Source: Bacteroidota bacterium
Lineage (GTDB): Bacteria > Bacteroidota > Bacteroidia > Chitinophagales > UBA2359
Length of the DNA: 11,214 nt
Assembly: GCA_020629895.1 (NCBI GenBank)
Contig: JAHDCM010000065.1
Coordinates: forward strand, 1-11,214
Reading direction: 5' to 3'
The notes below the pieces were generated by a model. The model did no database searches. It worked only from the letters and a program-made list of their open reading frames with translations, and was not told the DNA's origin. Of this stretch, positions 7,166 to 11,214 are shown piece after piece (position 1 is the stretch's first letter; every line of letters begins with the position of its first letter). Position numbers and translations under genes: made by a program.

Positions 7166-7399
7166 GCGTGAGGGATAGTAGCGGTAGCTTGACGAAATAG
7201 AAAGGTAGTGCGGCTTTTGCTGGCAGGGCTGACGAAGGAAGACACTGTTCAGCAAATATAGCCGAACCCCTTTTCTATGAGGCAACTACAAGCGGATAGC
7301 CCGACCTGAAGTAGGGATTGAAGAACTGGAGACTTGAGGGGTTGAAGTAACAGGACTGGTTTAAAACTCCAGTTCTTCAATTTCTACGAAAGGACACGC
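7166..7399 (+). ncRNA. Candidate structured RNA, multi-branch fold (Bacteroidota GCGTGAGGGAT...AGCGGATAGCCCGAC motif, possibly Flavo-1-like)
   Basis: Closing helix: GCGTG (7166-7170) with CACGC (7395-7399). Arm 1: GTAG(C)TTG (7184-7191) with CAACTAC (7283-7289), then ATAGAAA/TTTCTAT (7197-7203/7272-7278), CGGCT/AGCCG (7211-7215/7260-7264), TTTGCTG/CAGCAAA (7216-7222/7250-7256) and CAG/CTG. Arm 2: CCT/AGG (7305-7307/7391-7393), a symmetric GAA/GAA internal loop (7308-7310/7388-7390, able to form sheared G-A pairs), then 21 bp (7311-7331/7367-7387) with two G-U wobbles and a perfect 15-bp core. The wobbles and the GAA/GAA loop only make sense as + strand RNA. Single-stranded blocks AGGGATAGTAGCG and AGCGGATAGCCCGAC match sequences I remember between genes in many Bacteroidota. 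The Flavo-1 name is from memory. Function unknown. Confidence 0.6.
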
Positions 7400-7401
7400 C
7401 C

Positions 7402-7452
7402 AAAAAATAAAAGAGGGATGAAGCACATTAATTATTACATGGCTTCATCCCT
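7402..7452 (-). terminator. Intrinsic terminator for a minus-strand transcript
   Basis: Perfect 11-bp stem AGGGATGAAGC (7414-7424) with GCTTCATCCCT (7442-7452). On the minus strand it is followed by CTTTTATTTTTT (7413-7402), a good U-run. On the + strand no T-run follows. No recognised minus-strand gene lies upstream of it (7453-8251), so it implies an unannotated or antisense transcript. Confidence 0.65.
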
Positions 7453-7715
7453 GTTAGAGAAACTTTGAAAACAGAAAAGCTTAGTTTATTGTTTTGATTT
7501 TGCAATTAGGCATAAAAATAATCTTTTATGTTTAATGCCAATACTAAGATCAAATCAACATCAAAAAAATGAATAGTGTTATAAGAGGCTTAGTAATTGT
7601 AAATTTAAGAAAAAAATACCATAAAACGAACATTTGTTATTATAATAAATCAAACAATTAGGGCTTTTTTTTTATGATGCATACTGTTGAAATACAATTG
7701 GTTATTCAGTAATAG

Positions 7716-7723
7716 CAAAGATA
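7716..7723 (-). promoter_or_regulatory. Possible minus-strand -7 box
   Basis: CAAAGATA on the + strand reads TATCTTTG on the minus strand, an exact TAnnTTTG match. It points toward the minus-strand terminator at 7402-7452, which would define a transcript of roughly 300 nt. No TTTG -33 element is seen at the right spacing, and such matches occur by chance in AT-rich DNA. Confidence 0.25.
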
Positions 7724-7864
7724 CTACAAAATAGGCTAATTCTTATATTTTTATATGTAACTTGATGATACTTCTTAATTCATAATTTTTTTAAAAAATA
7801 AGGCAACCCTTTTTAAATAGACTTCGTTTTTTGTTTTGAATTGATGATGTTACGGTTTTATTTC

Positions 7865-7896
7865 TTTGCCTAAATATCTTATTGATCGTAGTTTTG
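7865..7896 (+). promoter_or_regulatory. Bacteroidota-type promoter (TTTG-N20-TAGTTTTG)
   Basis: TTTG at 7865-7868 and TAGTTTTG at 7889-7896 match both Bacteroidota consensus elements with the expected spacing (20 nt), and T follows the -7 box as preferred. Transcription would start near 7903, about 350 nt before the ATG at 8252. It is the best promoter match seen in the window. Confidence 0.6.
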
Positions 7897-8095
7897 TAGA
7901 TTTTTTAATTAATGATTATATATTTTTCAGCAAACAAATTAGTTTGAACGCACTTTGTTACTTATTGGTTTTGTGAGTTTCGTGTAGTTTTATTTTTAAT
8001 TATTTGAGTGCAAAAAATGTATTTTTATTTATTAAAATGGCATGATTTATGTTTTTGAACTTATGTTACTTAGAAAAAAGAGAATCCCTCCTAAA

Positions 8096-8142
8096 AAGTC
8101 CTCATCCCTTTATTGATACCTATACTAATAAGGATGAGACTT
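8096..8142. other. Leader hairpin, or minus-strand terminator
   Basis: AAGTC(C)TCATCC (8096-8107) pairs with GGATGAGACTT (8132-8142), with one bulged C; imperfect pairing continues inward (CTTTATT with AATA). An A-run (8093-8097) on the left would be a U-run on the minus strand, so it may stop antisense transcripts, or act as a structure in the leader of the 8252 gene. Confidence 0.5.
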
Positions 8143-8204
8143 CCTAACTGAACCTTAAGAGAAGAAATCCCTGCCCCCAGAAACATCTTTCAACTAACCA
8201 ATAG

Positions 8205-8236
8205 TATGCAAGCTACTGGGCATAGGTAGCTGTATA
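8205..8236 (+). promoter_or_regulatory. Stem-loop just upstream of the start codon
   Basis: TATGC(A)AGCTAC (8205-8216) pairs with GTAGCTGTATA (8226-8236): 11 pairs, one bulged A and one G-U wobble that favours + strand RNA, with a 9-nt loop. It ends 15 nt before the ATG at 8252, close enough to affect ribosome access or mRNA stability. Confidence 0.4.
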
Positions 8237-8251
8237 TAAAAAGCAATTATT

Positions 8252-11214
8252 ATGAGCAGAAATTTGACGCTCAAATACTTCCTAGTATTTGGACTAATTT
8301 TTCATGCCCTGTTTGTCAGTGCATCTGAAGCAAGTAATACGACTTCTGAAATGAGTCTTTACGAGCAGTTATGCGTTTTGAACAAACAGTGGCTGAAGCA
8401 AGAACCTACTATTGACTTGCTAAATCAAAAAGTTCGGTTTGAACATGATGGGCAACTAATACAGACCCATTTACAACTGGTAGAAGCGGAGTTACGTGCT
8501 GCTTCGACTCGGCATTTAAGTCCTCAACAATTGGCTAATCGCCAGAAGGGGCTTGATATTTTGAAAGACTATCATGAAGCGGGTGTTTTTCCAATTAATA
8601 CTTACCATGCTGCCCGTACTCCTTATTTTATTGACAATTATAATACGGCTTGTGCGGTAGGGCATATTATGCGTGAAAGTGGAGGTGAGAAGTTGGCAAT
8701 GCGTATCGCAACAGAGGCTAATTACGCCTACATTGAAGATATGCAGTATCCTGAATTGGGAGAATGGGCAGCAGATATGGGTTTTGGAGTGGAAGAATTA
8801 AAATGGATTCAGCCTACTTATGCTCCTCCTATTAGTATTCAAGGAACAGTAGCAAATGCTACTTGTAGTGAGGCAGATGGCAGTATCAGTGTGAGTGCTA
8901 GTGCGATTGATCCGACTGTTACAGATATTTACTTTTTGTACGAGTGGGAACATGGCGTAAGTGGTGCTGAAGTGGATGGCTTGGCATTTGGCGAGTATTG
9001 TGTTACTGCTACTGCTTATCATGTTGATACTGATGAGCCTGTACAGTTTCAAGGGGCTTTTTTATCGAATGAGGGCTATGCTTGTTTTCAGGTTGGAAAT
9101 GTTGGGGCACCGCGCGTAACAGCTGAGGTGACAGATGCTTTATGTCCTAAATCAGGAGGTGGAAGTATTACAACTGATGTGACTGGCGGAACTGCTCCTT
9201 ATACCTATGCGTGGACTTATATTGATCCGACAACGCTTGATGCAGAGGTAATTAGTAATGATCCTTCATTGACAGATATTGATGGGGATATTTTAAACTT
9301 CATTGATATTGGTTTTGCTGCTCCTATTTTCAATTATGAGTTGGTGATTACGGATGCAAATGGATGTAAGGCTTTTTATAAATATCAAGTTAAGGCAACG
9401 AATGATATTCCTTATATTTCTAACTTCGATACTGAAATACGACAAATTTCGTGTGAGCAGAATGGTTATGTGCGTTTGGGTACTGTTTATGGAGTAGAGC
9501 CATTTACTTATGCTTGGACTGGCCCTGATAATTATGAGCGCACTACACAATATGCTTATGGTATGGATGTGCCAGGTACTTATACGGTTGTGGTGACTGA
9601 TAGCGTTGGTTGTCAATTGATACGCAACTTTGAAATAGTATATGATTGTGCTTCGCCTTCTATAGCGGGGTGGCAGGGAATGCCTTTCTTGGGAGAGCGT
9701 AAAATTTCTTTTCCTACTACTTATAATGCTTATGGGCTTTGGAATGGTGAGGATACTTATGGTTTTTCTAATACTAGAGAGGACAATTTTGTAGATTTTA
9801 GTCTCGAAATTGGCCCAGGTACGCCTTATGTGCAGGCTGAATTGACAGAACCATTGCCTGCTACTCACAAAGGACATGAGCAGTTCAAGTATATTTATTC
9901 TTTTGCTGATCCTGATCGTATTATTGGAGCATTTTATTATACAGAAGATGATGGTACTGATTTTAGAGAAGCGTCAGGTATTTTCCTTCCATTATTGGCA
10001 GATGGGGTAACTTATCAAGAACAGTTATTTGTTAGTTTTGCTTTTACTGCCTTTGAAGAGGTATGTACGATCTTTTCTACTTTGATTGATTGTAAGCTTG
10101 GAGATTCAAGAGTGATTTATGAGGGGCTTTGTAACAATGGGCTTGATACAGCGACTGTCCAGATTGGTTTAGGTGATGAAACTGGAGCAGGTGTTTCTCA
10201 AGGGCCTAGTAATGGGACGCTTACCATGATTGATGCTGATCCTGGGTTTATTCATGGAATTGCCTTCCAATATATGCCAGATCCTGGTTTTGAAGGAACA
10301 GATACGATAATTGTTGGTTTTACAGAGCTTAGTTTATTCCCTGGTGTTCCAGATGAAGAGTGGGATGTCTATTATATTTATACTGCCTTTACTTGTGCTG
10401 AAACATGTGAGAATCCTTTAGCAAATATTCCTTATGGTACTTGTAGTGCAGTAACACAATATGATTTTGAGGGTAGAGAGGTATTTTTTGTAGAAGATTG
10501 TGGAGCTGTGGCAGATGGTGGAGCTTATTTGTATGAATGTGATGGAACGGAAATTTGTCGTTTTGGGACGATTGTAGGTGCTACTGGTGAAGGTTGCCCT
10601 AGTTTCCCAGAAGAAGCGACTTTGATAGAGGTATTACAGTCTTGTGCAGGATGTAATAACTGTTTTTGTACAGAAGAGTACGCTCCTGTATGTGTAGATG
10701 GTGAAACCTTTGGCAATGCTTGTGAAGCAGAATGTGCAGGATATAGTAGTGCTGATTGGACTATGGGAGTATGTGAAGATATTGAGTGTCCACCTCTTTC
10801 ACTTTGTGTAATTGACCCTATTTTTCCTTATTATCCTAAACCTATAAATTTATTTACTGATCAAAATACACCTATCGTTGTAGAGCTTCCACAAGGTGTA
10901 GGCTGCGATATTCAATACTATGAATTTATTACAGGTATTGCTTCTTATGATTTGATAGAGGCTCCTGTTAATGGAACTGTTACTGTTAATGGAACAGAGG
11001 TAACTTATCAACCTAATCCAGATTTTGTAGGTATTGAGAGTTTTATGTATGAAGTATGTTTTAGTTTGGAACCAATCATTGAGCAATGCTATGGTGAAAC
11101 ATCTATATGTATCAATAGACGTTACAAAATTGCAGTTGGAGATGTTGAATGTCCACATCCTGAATATATTCGAGAAGATGCATTTTGTCCTACCGACTAC
11201 AATCCTGTTTGTGC
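8252..11214 (+). CDS. Large secreted multidomain protein with adhesin repeats and Kazal inhibitor domains (3' end outside window)
   Basis: 987 codons without a stop, running off the right edge. Signal peptide about residues 1-24 (hydrophobic 9-22, then VSA-SEAS). An N-terminal domain (about 35-190) has RQKGLDILKDYHEAGVFPIN, FIDNYNTACAVGHIM and EELKWIQPTY, a combination I recall from unnamed Bacteroidota and myxobacterial proteins. Three SprB/PKD-like modules follow, at about 195-285, 287-383 (GGTAPYTYAW, VITDANGC) and 392-466 (VEPFTYAW, GTYTVVVTDSVGC). Ig/cadherin-like modules end in YMPDPGFEGTD (674-684) and YQPNPDFVGIE (919-929). Residues 737-785 form a small Cys module (VYx-like, then CDGTEIC and GC), perhaps DUF6970-like. 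A complete Kazal domain has Cys 804, 806, 814, 824, 828 and 841, with P1 predicted at Glu808. A second Kazal starts near 967 with CPTDYNPVC (979-987). Export by the type IX system is likely, but the C-terminal sorting domain would be off-window. The start at 8252 is set by the signal peptide. Transcribed from its own promoter with a long leader. Confidence 0.88.
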   Translation, partial: MSRNLTLKYFLVFGLIFHALFVSASEASNTTSEMSLYEQLCVLNKQWLKQEPTIDLLNQKVRFEHDGQLIQTHLQLVEAELRAASTRHLSPQQLANRQKGLDILKDYHEAGVFPINTYHAARTPYFIDNYNTACAVGHIMRESGGEKLAMRIATEANYAYIEDMQYPELGEWAADMGFGVEELKWIQPTYAPPISIQGTVANATCSEADGSISVSASAIDPTVTDIYFLYEWEHGVSGAEVDGLAFGEYCVTATAYHVDTDEPVQFQGAFLSNEGYACFQVGNVGAPRVTAEVTDALCPKSGGGSITTDVTGGTAPYTYAWTYIDPTTLDAEVISNDPSLTDIDGDILNFIDIGFAAPIFNYELVITDANGCKAFYKYQVKATNDIPYISNFDTEIRQISCEQNGYVRLGTVYGVEPFTYAWTGPDNYERTTQYAYGMDVPGTYTVVVTDSVGCQLIRNFEIVYDCASPSIAGWQGMPFLGERKISFPTTYNAYGLWNGEDTYGFSNTREDNFVDFSLEIGPGTPYVQAELTEPLPATHKGHEQFKYIYSFADPDRIIGAFYYTEDDGTDFREASGIFLPLLADGVTYQEQLFVSFAFTAFEEVCTIFSTLIDCKLGDSRVIYEGLCNNGLDTATVQIGLGDETGAGVSQGPSNGTLTMIDADPGFIHGIAFQYMPDPGFEGTDTIIVGFTELSLFPGVPDEEWDVYYIYTAFTCAETCENPLANIPYGTCSAVTQYDFEGREVFFVEDCGAVADGGAYLYECDGTEICRFGTIVGATGEGCPSFPEEATLIEVLQSCAGCNNCFCTEEYAPVCVDGETFGNACEAECAGYSSADWTMGVCEDIECPPLSLCVIDPIFPYYPKPINLFTDQNTPIVVELPQGVGCDIQYYEFITGIASYDLIEAPVNGTVTVNGTEVTYQPNPDFVGIESFMYEVCFSLEPIIEQCYGETSICINRRYKIAVGDVECPHPEYIREDAFCPTDYNPVC

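Larger units (their letters stand above)
7453..8251. other. AT-rich noncoding region, leader of the large secreted-protein gene
   Basis: About 800 bp of strongly AT-rich sequence without a convincing protein gene on either strand; the reading frames are short and lack family resemblance. It contains a strong + strand promoter (7865-7896), a possible minus-strand -7 box (7716-7723), two leader hairpins (8096-8142 and 8205-8236), and a 27-codon minus-strand frame of hydrophobic residues (7550-7633) treated below as a finding. Confidence 0.7.

Noticed and set aside
6707..7285. Minus-strand ORF of 192 codons
   Set aside because: Overlaps the conserved catalytic domain of the pseudouridine synthase and the structured RNA; composition is that of an antisense shadow.
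7103..7400. CRISPR array or tRNA in the GC-richer stretch
   Set aside because: No regular direct repeats with spacers and no cloverleaf with T-loop and anticodon; the pairing is inverted, nested and multi-branched.
7569..7664. 31-codon + strand frame starting ATGAATAGTG
   Set aside because: No family resemblance, random-looking AT-rich composition, no promoter nearby.
9293..9877. Minus-strand ORF of 194 codons (also 8798-9052, 10525-10716 and 10850-11158)
   Set aside because: All lie inside the long + strand frame from 8252, which has clear domains in the correct frame; the minus-strand translations show no family resemblance.

Overview
The window looks like chromosomal DNA from an AT-rich member of the Bacteroidota, probably the Saprospiria side (for example Saprospira or Aureispira relatives). 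That placement is an inference. It rests on Bacteroidota-type promoters (TAnnTTTG at -7, TTTG at -33), no clear Shine-Dalgarno sequences, a large secreted protein with SprB/PKD-like adhesin repeats, and two secreted-protein families that I recall mainly from Bacteroidota.

Layout, left to right. Positions 45-76 hold an intrinsic terminator, best formed on the + strand, probably ending a gene left of the window. Positions 89-3647 hold two overlapping minus-strand genes: a TIM-barrel-like predicted lipoprotein (GTG start, 2535-3647), then a large secreted helical-repeat protein (89-2593). Divergent from them, only 21 bp away, is a secreted EF-hand protein with about five degenerate 17-18-residue repeats (3669-4448). 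A bidirectional-looking terminator (4474-4513) separates it from a convergent ferredoxin-NADP+ reductase-type flavoprotein (4522-5247). The divergent gap to the next operon holds a 161-bp inverted-repeat element with MITE-like architecture (5283-5443) and a Bacteroidota -7 box (5458-5465). Then come scpB (TTG start) and an RluB/RsuA-family 16S/23S rRNA pseudouridine synthase gene, 2 bp apart, a chromosome-segregation plus ribosome-maturation pair.

From 7019 to 8251 there is no convincing protein gene. The first third (7064-7399) is visibly GC-richer and folds into a multi-branched RNA-like structure. Its conserved-looking blocks GCGTGAGGGAT, AGCGGATAGCCCGAC and ACGCCC match a motif I remember as recurrent between Bacteroidota genes (possibly the Flavo-1 RNA motif). 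A minus-oriented intrinsic terminator follows (7402-7452). The rest is very AT-rich and holds a strong predicted promoter (TTTG-N20-TAGTTTTG, 7865-7896), implying a leader of about 350 nt, with two hairpins, for the gene that follows.

From 8252 to the right edge runs one uninterrupted reading frame (987 codons, no stop in the window). It encodes a secreted multidomain protein: signal peptide, a conserved N-terminal domain, three PKD/SprB-like modules, Ig/cadherin-like modules, a small Cys-containing module, one complete six-cysteine Kazal-type protease-inhibitor domain (predicted P1 residue Glu808) and the start of a second. This is the most interesting gene here. It is probably a surface or type IX-secreted protein combining adhesive and anti-protease modules. 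Its C-terminus lies outside the window.
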